A DNA stretch of 64,000 nt from Anarhynchus alexandrinus (Eukaryota > Chordata > Aves > Charadriiformes > Charadriidae), in NCBI GenBank assembly GCA_008711295.1, contig VUYV01000214.1, positions 496,001 through 560,000 on the forward strand, in the 5' to 3' direction. Every line of letters starts with the position of its first letter. Positions within the stretch are counted from its first letter, which is position 1. A model generated the notes under the pieces. That model was not told where the DNA came from and did no database searches. It was given only the letters and a program-made list of their open reading frames with translations. Shown one piece after another: positions 47,109 through 60,848 of this stretch. Made by a program: the position numbers and the translations under genes.

Positions 47109-48174
47109 CTGTAACAGAGGAGGCGTCCCAGGCTAGTGGAAGGGGTGCTTAATCCTCACAAGAGACCCAACCGCAATCCCTCTCTACCAGGTTTCGGTCA
47201 CTGCACCAAAGCGGGACAGTGGAAAAAAAATTAGTTTACTGCTAGATTCCAAGGCTGTGCTTGCATAGGAACAGAGAGGTACTCAAGGCACAGACAAATC
47301 CTGACAGCCAACATCTAAAGATTAAAATCAGCAAGGCTCTTGGCAAAACTTTTCTTCCCACTATCTCAAAGCTCAGACAGAAACTTCAGTGTTTCAGCAA
47401 GCAGCTATAAGCATTCAGGATCCCAGTAGGCAGAGCAATGCTTATCAACAGATGCGTGGACTTCTCCGTGGGGCCACTTGCAGTAACAGCCAACCTCATT
47501 CACCCAAAATAGTGAACAGTTGGTTTCTCTACTCACACTACAGACACCTGCCAGACAGGCAATATCATGTGATTGAGCACTATCCTCTCTCCCCCTGCAC
47601 CTCCCGACTGTAAGCATACCCTGCACACAGCTAGGAGAACACCACCACTCAGTGCAGAAGCCACGCTGCCTTTTGTCCCCTCCTGTTTAAACTATTAGAA
47701 ATGGAATTTTAGTTGTGGGAAAGTTAAACTGATAATTCAGGAAACAAAGTTCTTACATGCATTTGTTCTGAGACCACTTATCAGTAACAGCAGGGTACTT
47801 CTGTACAAGCACACATTCTCACCTCTTCCTTTAAATCCTTTCTCCCAATCTAGTAGAAACACCTACCTGAAGATAATCAGCAGCCCCAAATCAATAGCCC
47901 TCTACTGCAAGCACTAAACCTTCAGAATCTGTGCGTATATGGAAGCAGTCATCTCACCTGGAGCTTATTTAATGTGTGTCATGAACAGATGACATATGGT
48001 TGACTAACTTTGGTTATACATACTACCCAGTATGGTACTGGAATTGGAAGTGGCCTGGGAAAAGCACACTCCATCCAGCCAGGAGGTACTCTTACCAGTA
48101 CAGCTCATGGCTTTGTTGGTTTGTATGCAACAAACCTAAGCTAAGCATGCATCATAAAAAGTGCAGTGACGTCT

Positions 48175-48214
48175 GAGAGAAAAAAAGAAAAAAAGAAAAA
48201 AGAAAAAAAAAGAG
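48175..48214. repeat. 40-bp purine-only (GA-rich) tract
   Basis: Gagaga then repeated a(6-9)g units without a pyrimidine. A second run of 20 adenines follows at 48266-48285. On the transcribed strand these read as pyrimidine tracts. Confidence 0.85.
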
Positions 48215-48404
48215 TTGCCCACTAAATACACATACCTGAAAAAAAGTACTCTGGTATTTTTCCAGAAAAAAAAAAAAAAAAAAAAGATGAATAGTAATTG
48301 GTATCATCCTACAAAACTGAAGCAAAGGCAGCCACATGGACATTACAAAAATAAGAAGGTGAAAACTCTAAACACTATTGGAACAGTGTCCATTGCATAG
48401 TCTG

Positions 48405-48470
48405 CCCCGCCCCCCACCCNNNNNNNNNNNNNNNNNNNNNNNNNNNNNNNNNNNNNCCCCCACCCCCCGA
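48405..48470. other. Assembly gap inside a C-rich repeat
   Basis: Ccccgccccccaccc, then 37 undetermined bases (48420-48456), then cccccaccccccg. The flanks look like a CCCCCA/CCCACCC minisatellite. The MRTFA transcript would carry the G-rich strand (GGGGGTGGGGGG type). Confidence 0.85.
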
Positions 48471-51400
48471 CAAAAATTTCTCATCTCCAATTAGTCTCAG
48501 AGGTATCCACATCATTTGATAAAGCAAGGCAGGAATAACAACTACAGGGGAAAAAGTCTCTAATAGTGAAGCTAATATCTGTAGAAAAGTGGTGTTCAAC
48601 CAAATTTAAAAAGCATGACTTTAACTCTGCCATAAGCTGCATGAGAGGAACAAAACAATCTAACATATTTTTAAGTTACAAACTAAAAACTAATATACAC
48701 AATTTCACATGTTTACTAAATAGTGATGCTAGATGGCATCAGTGACATTTCTGACTGCCCTGAACAGTACTCCTTACTTTGAAATGTTCAACCTTCACTC
48801 AGAAAAGAATCCAAACTCTAAAGTTCCTGTGGGAAACAAAAATACCTCTGGTGATAACATAAAGCTCCATAATCACATTATTCCTAAATTACCAATGTAT
48901 ACAGAACACAAACCCTCATCTTAAATTTAGGATTTGTAAAAGTCAGGTAAAGGGTTCAGTTTCACAATGAACTTTGGCCAATAAGGTCAAATTACTGCAT
49001 AAATAGATGAGTCTGCTTTTGCGTGAGCATAAGCAGTTGTGACGCTGCAGAGAGCTGCCTCGGGAAGCTGACCTGGCAGACCACAAGAGTGCTAAAGCCA
49101 GGACGAAGGAGGGGAGAAAGAAACACACTGTCCAGACCTCTCCTTTCAGCAGCAACACACAACTGCACATTGAATCAGGCCTGACACTCTGTGCAGACGG
49201 GTCCCATAATTACTGTAATAACTAAAGAACAACTATCCCGTGCCAGACTGAGTCCTACTTCTTCTGGCAAGCAATACACCATCTGGATGGTTGAAATGAC
49301 AAGATTCAGCTACAGAGGTCAAAGACTGCTATTACTTTGCCAACCAGGACCTCTGAGCTAGAAGTGCACTAGTGTACGAGGCCTGGGAAATGAGAGCCGG
49401 TTGCTCTATCCAGCTGACTCGCCAATACCCAAGTATTGCCAAAACAGCCCTAAGATGTTGCCTGAGTTCTGATGAAGAAAACTTTAAGAACTGAAAAAAC
49501 AGAGGCACCGAACAGCTGAAATACATGAAATATATTGGCAGTTTTGGCAATCTGATGATATAACCAATCCTCTGCTGTTATAATTGACAACTCCAACTTG
49601 ATGAACATTTGATCCTCCTAATGTACTATTGCAGAGCTGCAGACATGTATACAGATATACCTTTCTTCCTATGTGAACAGTTTGGAAAAAAACCCACCTG
49701 ATTGGCTCAATGGTAGGTAGATAAATCTTTTCTTTGCTGAGCAAGATATTCTAAAATTTTGTCCTACAGCATCAAATTTGTCCTACAGAGCTATTTAGTG
49801 TTCTGAAAGAAGGAGCAATTATCCAAAACAGAAAAAGGTGGGCCAGAATACTCTGAAAAGGACTCGGAGAATGCCCTACATGCTGTGAGAAGACAAACTC
49901 CAAGGGGCCCAGGTTGGAGGGTATCTTCAACACACAAGCAAGCGCTTGTGGAGTACCTCTTTGCAAAATACGGATCCTGATAGATGAGTAAAGACCAAGA
50001 GCAGCCTGTCTGGTATGATACACTGACACTACTGCCAGATGTTGACAAGCATCAAAAAGTTAAACAAAAGTTTAATTTGTTTCATTGGATTCTGATGTAC
50101 AGGTAAGAGATCTGAAAGTCTGATCAATGATCACATGGACAGAAATGTCAATGCAGTGTAAGAACAAGTAAGGCCTGATGAGTAACTTCGACAGTTACTT
50201 TGGAAATCAGCAGGGTAGAAGGGAAGGTCCGTTTCACGGCAGAGGTAGGATTTCCAACAACAGTTTCAGTTGCTTGACCACTCCAGAAAAGTAGGATCAA
50301 CCCACACCAACGCAGGTCCAACATTCAGTGTCATGCACAACCATTACCCTGGAATTTGCAGCAGTGCTATTGGCAGAAAGATGACCTTTATCAACACGAC
50401 CTAGGTATTTGCCACAGATTTCTGGTTTGGAAAACATCAGGCCAAATTTTCAGAATCTGTCCATCTATTGAGCCTTACATCCTTTGACTTTCAAGTGTGA
50501 AATGAGACACAGACAGTGAGAATGTATTCTTCTTCAAGATGCTGCATTAACATTTTAACCCTCAACACAGAAATAAAAAGTAACATCAGGTGCACATATG
50601 GCTTGCGCAGATATTGCTGCTAGTTCTGAGGCCTGATGGGCAGAAAATGCAATACTTGTATTTGAATGCCAGTTATCATTACTTACTATTTTGAACAAAT
50701 TCATTAACTTTCTCTTCTTTTGTTTTTCTATTCTCAAAAGCCAAGACAGCATATAAGCGGCAGCTTTTTCAAATTCCCATTCTGTGCTAGAAAAGAAATA
50801 CAGAAGAGTGAACCACTCTCAAGCTAAATTCTAACCCTGCCACAGATTATATTTGACATTTAAATTCCAGGAGCACACCAAATTTTGCCTGTGCAGAGTT
50901 AGTATCAGACCTGTAAGGTGCTAGAGCTTAAAGCTTGCTACCACCAAAAGGATCTCTCCCAGTTCACCTTCTCCTGTCCTTCTCCCAGCCACACATGCTC
51001 TTAGCCTCCTTAAAACCAGTTCTGACGTTCATCTGGTATCTTAGTGACCCGATTCAGTGTACTATACAGCATTACCAACAGGTGGGATGAGCACCGGAGC
51101 TTGTGGCTGGTGAACATAGCTGGGAAGAGAGGGAGAGAGAGACTACACCAATCTTGACAAAGGCTAAGCTTTGGATCAGCTTAACCGTAACACAAAACTG
51201 CATCCTTAGTTTTATCTCCAAAAATGAATGTATTCTTTAAATTCAAATTAATGAGCAGATAGAAAATTTGCTGACAACCCATTCACACCAACTTAAAATG
51301 TGATTTTTTTCTTCCTTTCACCTCCAGTCCTCCCTGCAGCAGGTTCTCAGGTTTTCCTTCCCCCAGCAATAATGTTCTCAGATGACACAATGCCTGTAAG

Positions 51401-54400
51401 GATCTGCATACACACAATTTAGTGACATACTAACAATGTACTGCTAAAAACTGGCAAACAGCTGCAATATATGCACACTCAGGCAACATGAGAAAGACCA
51501 AAGTCAAGGTATAAACCAGATGAACCCTTAGAAAGAAGTATAAGCCCACTATAATTGAAGATCCGTCTCTGATATTTCTAGCAAGCAGACAAAAGCTAGA
51601 AAAGTAATAGAAAGCTGCACCAACATCACTGTAAAGCTTTGATGTCTTATGACTCTATTCATTTTATGCTTCAAAATAAATACAGACTTCACACTGACAC
51701 TTGTGTCGCTTACTTTTTCTCAGCTAAGGATCACATTTATGTAATGTGAGTTTGCTTTGGATGTTCCCAGGATCCTGCCTCCCACCAACAGTGACCTTCA
51801 GGAAGAGGTAGAAACACCAAGCTGGGAGCACTGTACATTCTTGCTTCTCCAGTTCTCAGGAAGAGCCTGAAGTTTACACACTCTGATCTTTTCAACTAGC
51901 TGGTGACAGCTAGTGCTGTCAGTTAGCATTCAGAAAACTCCTAGACGTGACAGGTAGCCAAAGGTAAACCACCATGCAGATGTAAAAGAAGGCAACAGCA
52001 GCAGGCATGCCTGGGAACCTGGACCTTTGCCGTAGCTTTTGAGTGGCTCTTCAGTCCCCCAACCCACTCTGGGATATACCACCACCCCCACTTTTGGCAA
52101 GTTGGCTGTCATTGAGCTGTAAATACTGTGAGTTGAAAGCATAAAAATAGCTGCTGCACAGGCTGGAAAACCTATCAGATGATGTCAAGGCGCGTTTTAG
52201 CCCTCCCCTCCCCCCCACCACTTCCTTTCCTATGTCACTTTCTCATTACCTCACTGTCTCTAATTCTGAAAGTGCTTCTCTCTGCATCTTTCAGCTGCCA
52301 AAGTGAACTTTACACAGCAGCTAGAGCCAAATCAACCCCCAGCACATATATAAACTCTGCCACCCACCCCATTCCTTGGGATTCAGCCAAGATGTCCGTT
52401 TGCCTTTCCCTGAAAACACGCACATGAAATCCATGATCCCTATCTGTAACGCAGGAGTGAGAAGAATCAGTGCAGCCCAAGGAATGCAACGCTGATCTGC
52501 ATTTGATTAACTCTGTAGATAAGCAGTTTTCAACCAGCAAGGCAAGTCAACATTGTAAGTGAGGTGCGGAGAGACAGCAGCAGCGATGCCCCATCCCCCT
52601 CTCAGCCCTGCCTCTCTCCCAGGCTCTGCAGACCTGAGGAGGAAAGAGTGGCAGAAGAAGGAAGCCAAAACCTTTGCTTTTCCCACTCCTCCCCTCCCCA
52701 AACCAAGAACTCACTTGGTCAGTGCTGCTGACCAAAGGTCATCTGCAAAGAGACAGCAGCAATAGTGCTGCAAGGGCAGAAAAGAGGGGAAGGAGAGAGA
52801 GGAAGGGAAGCAGAGATGTTGGTTCACTTATGGTCCATGCTCTCCTCTTTCCGCCCTCTCTCCAGGGCCTGTTGTATTGAGGATGCCAGAGGGTGATAAA
52901 GAGAAGGAAACAGTTCAGAAATTTACCCTACTCTAGCACATATCAAAACAAAAGCGTTAGGCAGCACATGCTCCTAATCTTACTACATAGGAGTGGTACA
53001 CTCAGAACATGTCGTCTACACAGCCAAAGTGGTGCAAGTTGGTTAAATTCACTTCTTTTTTCTTTTTTCTTTTTATTTTTTAAGTTGGATTTTCTTTTGA
53101 AAACAACTGGCAACAGTTCTGTCAATGCCATCCTCTGTAAAGCTGCAGATACACTCCTTGACTACAAAATGGTGTTGCCTATGTAGAGATTTCTATCCAA
53201 GAGAAGAAATGCAACAAGTAGGTGGGTTTCTCTGGCTAACATAGTGGAAGAACTTTGTCCACAACAGAAAATTTCCCAGTAAAGGGCAGGGGACAAGCAG
53301 AGGGATTAAGAGAAAGAAGTTTTATAGCTAGTTCCCAAACAACTGCAGTCCACTGTGCATATGACCCCAACAAAAACAAGCAAGTAAATTAAAAATACAC
53401 ATCCAAATACATTTTGTTATTTTTACCATTTTGGTTAATAAATTCTGGTTAAATGCAAACAGTGCCGGATACCTTTTTATAGTTCAAAGTTACTAGCCCT
53501 TCTTCAAGTTACCACCCCTTGCTGAGCCCCCAGAACTAGTTGTATGAATGCTCTCACTCTGTTCCAGTGCAAAGTTAGAAAGATTAGCTCAAATTACCTT
53601 TGCTAAGCCAAACAGCTTCACAGTGAGAGCTCACACATCAAGTACGGCATCTCAAATGGGGGGCGGGGGGGAGTACCTCCAGTGGAGGGCCTTAACTTAA
53701 AGCTGCTCCAGCTGAAACCACAACAGAATTCCCATATATACTTTTAGTTCAGTTATAAACCATCTTGGTCTAAAATAATTACTTCAGAACACAGGAAGTT
53801 AGAGTAATAGTTCCCTGTTCTTCCCTAGGAGCAATAGTTTACCTATTATAAAAGAGTCAAAGGTTTCAAGCCAGAGACAGTCACCCAAGATTCAACAGTT
53901 ACATTTGTTCTTAACAGCCTTCCCACCTACAGTTGGGGCTGCTAATTCACCCACATGCAGCCCAAATAACTTTAACCTCTCCAGGGGTAGGCAATGTGCT
54001 CATACACATGCAGATGTACATTTCCGCACTACCATGACCACGCACAGCCAGGAACATCCAGAGATTGCAGGAAGACTGACATGTGAGTAAGTATATACTG
54101 TGCCCAGTGAAAAACACTGGGCACAAGAGACCAAACTTTTCAAAACATTTCCTCTTGCAGATATTCCAGGCATCAATTTGAACCACTATGAACAAGTGAA
54201 AACAGAAAAAAAACAAATAATTTTGTTTTGCTCTCAAGAGCAGAAAAAAAAGTAGTAGTTCTGGTTGCCAGACCAAGTGGTTTAGTGAGCAGGACAGAGC
54301 AGAAAAGGAGACAAATAGGATTTGTCTTAAAACAGCATTTTCTTTTTAGGAGGGAATAACTGGCAAAGGACAGGAGAAAGACACCCTTCCCCTCACGTTA

Positions 54401-56340
54401 AGGCACGTCTAAGAGTTTGAGAAGTTATGTCACTAATTCCTGTGGCTGTTGAGCAGAAGATATCCTGCACTTCTCCCTCCCACATCCTTTCAGCTTCTGG
54501 CAATAAAGGGTTTCTTCTCTGTCAAACCCTCCTGCTGCACAAAGGGGCTACCTGCAAACACTTGGAAAATGCAGTCTATTTTTAAACTACATAAGCAAGA
54601 GAGGAAACAGCCAGGCTACACTCAATGTTCATGCACTACTTGCGAAAGGATTAGTAAACCCTTCATTTGCTTCGCAATTTGTACTAGCAGAATAGCTACT
54701 AGGTAAACTCTCACTTCAGGATTGTGACTTTTGCCCAGAAAGCTACTACTGTTCCTTCTCCAAACATATCAGTTACATGGGCAATAACAACATTGTTGAG
54801 GCTCAATATGACAATTATCCTTGGTTGATCTAATACAGAATTGCAATCACAGAATCTAGATTTTTATTAAAATGTCTATTTACCCTTTATGGTTGCAGAA
54901 GATAGCTTCTCAGCTTGAAACAACTATGGACTAATGGAGATATAATTCTAAAAAGACCATAAACTATCCCGTTCATTTAATATGTTAGTAGCCAATGTTA
55001 ATTATTTTAGATGTGGAGTTTCTTCTGCTGGTAACTTTTTTTTTTATCTAAAAATGGTTCAAATGCTTTGTTACAGTCAGGTAGTAGTGGAGGCTTGGAT
55101 GAGATAAAGTAGGAGAGGAAGTTTTATGATACTTCTAAGCCAATTCAGTGCTTAGCTGCCACTGAAAGTGCTGCTCTCCTTTTCCATTGTCACAGATGCT
55201 CATCTCACCCCACAGTAAAAAACAGCCATTATCAGGATTATTTGAAAGAGGAAATAATTTTGTCCTTCGAATGTAAAATTCAGTTCTTGCATTGCCAGAG
55301 ATCTATAGATCACCTCCATTGTCAAAGGCTCAAACTCCTCCTTTAATGCCAAAGCACTCAGCTATCCCTTGGATAGATGCCAATTGCAAGCTTTCACGGC
55401 AGCTTTGACAACTGAATTAATGTTTCAGATATAAAAATGTATAGCACATTCAAGTTTTAATCTTTAGCTACAGCATAAAATAAGTCTGAGACAATGTCAA
55501 GGCACACAACCATTTAATTTCATGGAACGGACTGCACTGATACAGAAGAAAAGGGCTTCCAGGATCTAGTATGGACTCATCCCCCCTCCACGTGTGCAGA
55601 CATTTCAGACCTTAAGTGCAACATAAAGCATGAATCTCAAGAAGGAGACAGAGTGAGACTGGATTTGGGATAGTTTTTACCTGCATGCCACTAAATTATT
55701 CAGCTTTTGATTAGCAGGAAAAATATCCTGGTTATGCTACAGTGGAAGAGGCATTTAATGTTTTCATGGCATTCGCTTGCCTATCACTTCAGGAAGATGT
55801 GGTTTTGACAGTACTACTATTCTGTCTCCAAAGACTACATTTTTAAGTAAATCATATTCTGCATTAATCAAACCAAAGGATTATTTTCTTTCAAGCTGTA
55901 ACAGAAGACGGACTCTTGGTATGAAATGTACAACTTCTCCCAGTTAATATATCATTTGTACCTCTCCCCAATGATTTGGTCACAACACTCACAGGTACCA
56001 GACCAAAACAACCTGACTGACCTAAAATATTCATGCGGTTCATGATAAATCCCATTTTCCAAGCATTTGAAAAGAACCATGTCTGGATGGAAAAAAGCTC
56101 ACCAAACACCAGGCTCAAGCAAGAAACAGCAATTTTGCACAGACAGAACCATAAAAACAAGAGTTCCCTCCAGTGAAAACCAGGGTGAGCTACCTTGCTT
56201 TTACTGATTGGTATCTCAGTGTAAGTTCACATGCACAGTGAATTACCACAAAGTGTAACACTGTAGCTTTACATCTTAAACTTAGCCTGCACTTATCCAT
56301 GTTCCAAACCTCTGCCCCAAAGACCTTTCCACATATGTGG

Positions 56341-56390
56341 AAATATATTTTTATACATTTGTATAAATTTGTATAAATTATACATATGTT
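56341..56390. repeat. AT-rich short tandem repeat
   Basis: Repeats of tttgtataaa within an AT-rich stretch (ttatacatttgtataaattt and on). Low complexity only. Confidence 0.7.
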
Positions 56391-57479
56391 TTAGGCGCCC
56401 ATGATACTGCCATCACTGGCAAAAATTTAAGGCAGAAAAGATTTTAGAGAGATAGGGAAAGTACAACAAAATACTGCACGCAGTTTGATCTGACCTATGT
56501 GGTTACCCAAAAGAAACACGGGGAGGGGGAGAGAAGCAAAGACACAGGCCTCCTTTGCAAGGAGCATGATTACTTTTAAAACAAATTTTATCTCATATCC
56601 AAGAGATAATCCTGGCCATGAAAGCAAAGAGAAAAGGCAAGTAACCCTGAGGGTGTATCCTCTTCTGTTGCCCCAGCAAAACTTGCCAAATCTTAAGAAT
56701 TTTAATCCCCAACTAGCTTAAAAGCATTGAAAGACACGTAGCCTAAGTGCTTATAACTGTAAAGATAACTGTGCTTGGAACATTACGTTCTGATTCAAGC
56801 CTCAACTTTCTGTTCTGCTTTCCTCCTCCTAAATCTGTGAGCTCACCTGAAACAATATGCAGAGAAGCCTCTTCAGTCACTATCTTTCATCAGCTGTCTG
56901 GCACTCCTTTAAGAACTTCTTTTGTCTCTTTGCTGAGTTACCAGAACTCATCAGTCAGAACCTCATATTTATCGATTCTAGACAATTCAATTCTATGAAA
57001 AACCCTTTGGTTTGATAAACTGGGATGAAACAAGTAGTGAGATTTACAGGTGACACAGAGTCTGTGTGTCAGAACTGCAATTAGAAATCCTAGCATCCTT
57101 CCTTGGCTACTAAATCTATTTCATGAATCCAGACACAAGACAGGGCCAGCTGAGATGGGGACCGCATAAAAGGTTGGTGATCTAATTGAACAGACAAACA
57201 TGCAACTGAAAAAGATACTGTTTTTATATGCCTGCCAGTTCTTATGATCTGACAGGACTTGGCTGCTCACTCCCAATACATCTAACAGCTGGCTTAACAG
57301 AAGTCACTTACAAACAAACTCTTTAGAACAAAAACAATTTTAACAGTATAGACATTGCCATATGCTTACTTCTGGCAAGCATGCTATACTAAGTCCAGAA
57401 TTTACTATAAACTCACAGCCCTCTCCTATTGGATAATATTTATGCCAGAACAGGACAGCTATTGGGCAAAACTGTCTTT

Positions 57480-58130
57480 AGGTTTGAGCTGTGATGTGAG
57501 AGACAGATGGGGTAGATGAGGGGAGAGCAGTCAATATGGTGGACCATGACTTCAGGCTCCTGTAAGATCCTCACAGAGGAGATGATGGAAGTAAGGGCTG
57601 GAGACAGTGAGGTGGATTGAAAACTGGCTGAATGGCTGGGCCCAGAGGGTACACCATGTCACAAGAGAGACATGGACATGCTGGAAAAAGTCCAGCAAAG
57701 GGCCATAAAGATGATGAAGGGACTGGAGCATCTCTCCTATGAGAAAAGGCTGAGAGAGCAGGGACTCTTCAGCCTGGAGAAGAGAAGGCTCAGGAGGATC
57801 TTTAGAAAAACCTGAAGGGAGGGTGCAAAGAAGACAGAGCCAGGCTCTTCTCAGTGGAAACCAGTGACAGGATCGGAGGCAATGGGTACAAACTAAAACA
57901 CAGGAGGTTCCCTCTGAACATCAGGAAACACTCTTTTACTGTGAAGGGTGACAGAGCACTGGCACAGGCTGCCCAGAGAGTTTGTAAGGTCTCCATCCTT
58001 GGAGATATTCAAAACCCATCTGGACATAGTCCTAGGCAACTGGCTGTAGGCGGCCCTGAACGAGCAGAGGTGTTGGACAAGATGACCTCCAGAGGTCCCT
58101 TCCAACCTCAACCATTCTGTGATAGACACA
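57480..58130 (+). mobile_element. CR1 LINE fragment with internal deletions
   Basis: Typical avian CR1 text on the plus strand. The left part has GATGAGGGGAGAGCAGTCAA, ACAGTGAGGTGGATTGAAAA and CTGGCTGAATGGCTGGGCCC from the reverse-transcriptase frame. The middle has GACTCTTCAGCCTGGAGAAG and CACTGGCACAGGCTGCCCAG. The 3' end has CCTTGGAGATATTCAAAACC and AGAGGTCCCTTCCAACCTCA followed by ACCATTCTGTGATA, the usual CR1 3' terminus. Compared with full CR1, material is missing after GGGCCCAGAGGGT and between the ctcaggaggatc and ctgaagggaggg blocks. It cannot encode an active reverse transcriptase. It lies antisense to MRTFA. Confidence 0.92.
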
Positions 58131-60813
58131 TAACCACCCCTTTTCCAGAGGCTTGCTTGTCCATTCATAGATACGTAACAACCTCAGAGCAAAAACAAAA
58201 CAAAAAAATTTCTAATGTGACAAACCTCATACTGGGGAAATGCATATATTTTTAATATTCTCCAGAGTGATATGTACTCTGGACCCTAAGAAACTACCCA
58301 CTTCTAATTTCATATATTTCTTAATTATTTGAGCCTGTCACATACTGTATATTCTTCCTTGCTGTCTGATCTTTTCTCTATCCTAGAATTACTGCTCAGC
58401 CACTGCCACTCTTTACTGGTTCCATGATCTGGTGTTCAGCAGTTTTCTCATCCTGCTGATGACTTTAGAGTTGAAATTGGTTCTCTTCCATCTTACTCAG
58501 TTTCACTATTCAGTACAGACAGTTTGAGTGATGTTAACCAAGCCAGATGAAATAATCTAGCAACTTCCTCCACTTCTCATCATTCCCTCTTTTTAATGGT
58601 TCTATGTTTCATAAAAAGATTCAGTGAGTTAACTCAGCTCACTGATCCAGCTGCAAAGTGGGTTTTTTTAATGGCTTTGTTTTCCAAAGTGAAGTAGACT
58701 GCTCACAAAAGAGTCCAATTGTCCAATTTACATCCAAGCTAACTGGGGCTAAGCAGCAGGTGCGCTGAGCTGCTGATGACAAAAAACAGAGAAGTGAAGT
58801 ACAGCCCTTTCCCCACCCTTCCATTGGTCATGACAAATCACTGGGTCAGTTCAAACCGTTTCCTATTATTTCACCCTTGAGTCAAGCTTCTTCATTTTAG
58901 TTTCAATCTCTTTACCATAAAGAGATTGGACCCTGAGAGACAGAGCTGCCACATTTGTTTTTGGAATATGCTGAAGATAAACATACAAGCACGTGCCGCA
59001 TAGATTGCCAGAGCATGTACAATAAATCCAACACTCTGTGGACACGCCAGGAATACTCTTTGTACTACAAGCACACTACATACTTAATTTGCAAAAGCAC
59101 AACATTTTCAAGATATATCAGATTTATTATACTTATGCTGCAGAAATGTCTGGGATTTCTGAATGCCTTCTGCTGTCTCAGTTACTGGGGTGTAGTTCCA
59201 GCAGGGCAGACAGACATCTGGAAATTCTGCACAAGTCTTAGAAGAACCCCCGTAGTCCGGATGGAGAGGGTTGGGGAAGGAAAAAAGTGGACAGTCTGGG
59301 GAAATCAGACATATAGTAGTCATACCAAACTTTACAGGGAGAGACAGTATCTGTTATTAGGTCAAACCTCTGTAAATAAGAGCTCCTACCACAATTTAGG
59401 CCCTTAGCTTTCCACAACCAACTCATGCTTCAAGGTTAAGTCTGAAAACTCCTGTTCCACAATGCTTTTTCAGGATGTGCTTCTGCTATCAGCATCTTGA
59501 AACCATCATGTTATATGAATAAAATTATGCACAGCCAGCCTCCTTACACAAATTGGGGAGAACTACTTAAGCATTTGACAATGCCAGAATTATGATCTTA
59601 GGACAGCCTTTCCCCACACAGTCCTCCCACACTTTTCCGTCTTCTGCCCCCAACTCTTCTCTCCTCCTCCTCCTCTAAATCAGTTAGTCACCATTCTTCA
59701 CTGAAGAACTAATTTTTCCCTCCTGCTCACTCTCCAAATTATTAGCTACTCAAAACTCTTAAATCAAGCTCTGCAACCTCCTGTCCTAATTAAATCAAAG
59801 GAAAGAGTAGTTCACATAAATAACATTTTCAAGATCTAGTTTTAGCTTCTAGATTTTGCAGCAAAGTTTCCAGTCCCGCTTCAGGGCCAGAAGGTTAAAC
59901 ATTTCTCAATGACGCAGGCTCCCTTAGCGAGTGAGTGACGAGGAAGTGGTCCAAAAAAACCTCATTCTTCCCAGGCACTAAATCAAAAACAGCGAGTGCC
60001 TCTCTCCGAGGAAAACTGGGAGGAGTGGAGCAGTCTCTTAGTCTACCACCATAATGCAAAACCCCAGTACAAGGAAGCGAAGAAAACAAAGCATACCAAA
60101 AGAAAAGAAGAAAAAAAAAACCCCATAGAAATGAGATTGTGAGTAGTACATTTAAACTTACATGGAAAGCAAAGCAAAATTAAAAGAAAAAAAAAAAAAC
60201 CACCTAAAACCCAGAAACTTAAGCTTCTGTAGAATACTGCAATTCTGTTTAAAATTACTATTCTTTCCTGGTCCATTTAGGTTGCTGGTAACTTTCTAGC
60301 TTAAAATTAAACATGTTTTGACCTTTAAACGGGCTGAAATATTCCTCCCTGAGAGACCACTTTTCATATACTACACTGTTCCAGACACTCACATGTTAGT
60401 CTCTGGCTTTTCAAGACAAGATTAGTAAGAGGTTTCTCCATAAGGAGCCTACTAATCTGGATCTTGTTCTTGCTTAGTTTGAGGTAACGTGGGGTCAGCA
60501 AAGGCATACTGCAAAGTGTTTTCTGTTTATTTCAGCTTTCAGTGAAAGAACGTTGAAGGCTCTAAGCCTTGGGAGTGTTCTGCAATAAGTCAAGCTCAAG
60601 ATACTTTCTGAAGAGCTTAACCAAAAGTTTGGGGAGTTCTAATTTTTAACTGGTGGTATCTCAGTATCGGATAACTTTAATAAATCCAAACTACTCAATT
60701 TATTTTTAAAAGGTGTATATTTAATTTGAGTTTACATCAGTGAATGCTAAATCCAAATCTCAAATATTGAGAGACATAGACAAGGAAAACCAGCTTCAAT
60801 CAGTATCTCCTGA

Positions 60814-60848
60814 AGAAAAAAAAAAAAAGGGGGTGAAAAAAAAAAAAG
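60814..60848. repeat. Interrupted poly(A) tract
   Basis: Thirteen adenines, gggggtg, then twelve adenines. Simple sequence in the intron. Confidence 0.8.

Noticed and set aside
52715..52742. 28-nt segment on the minus strand between tttgcag and gtgagt, resembling a microexon with ATGACC
   Set aside because: The frame from the ATG hits TGA after seven codons, and the segment does not end in the G that the RPEL1 exon needs.
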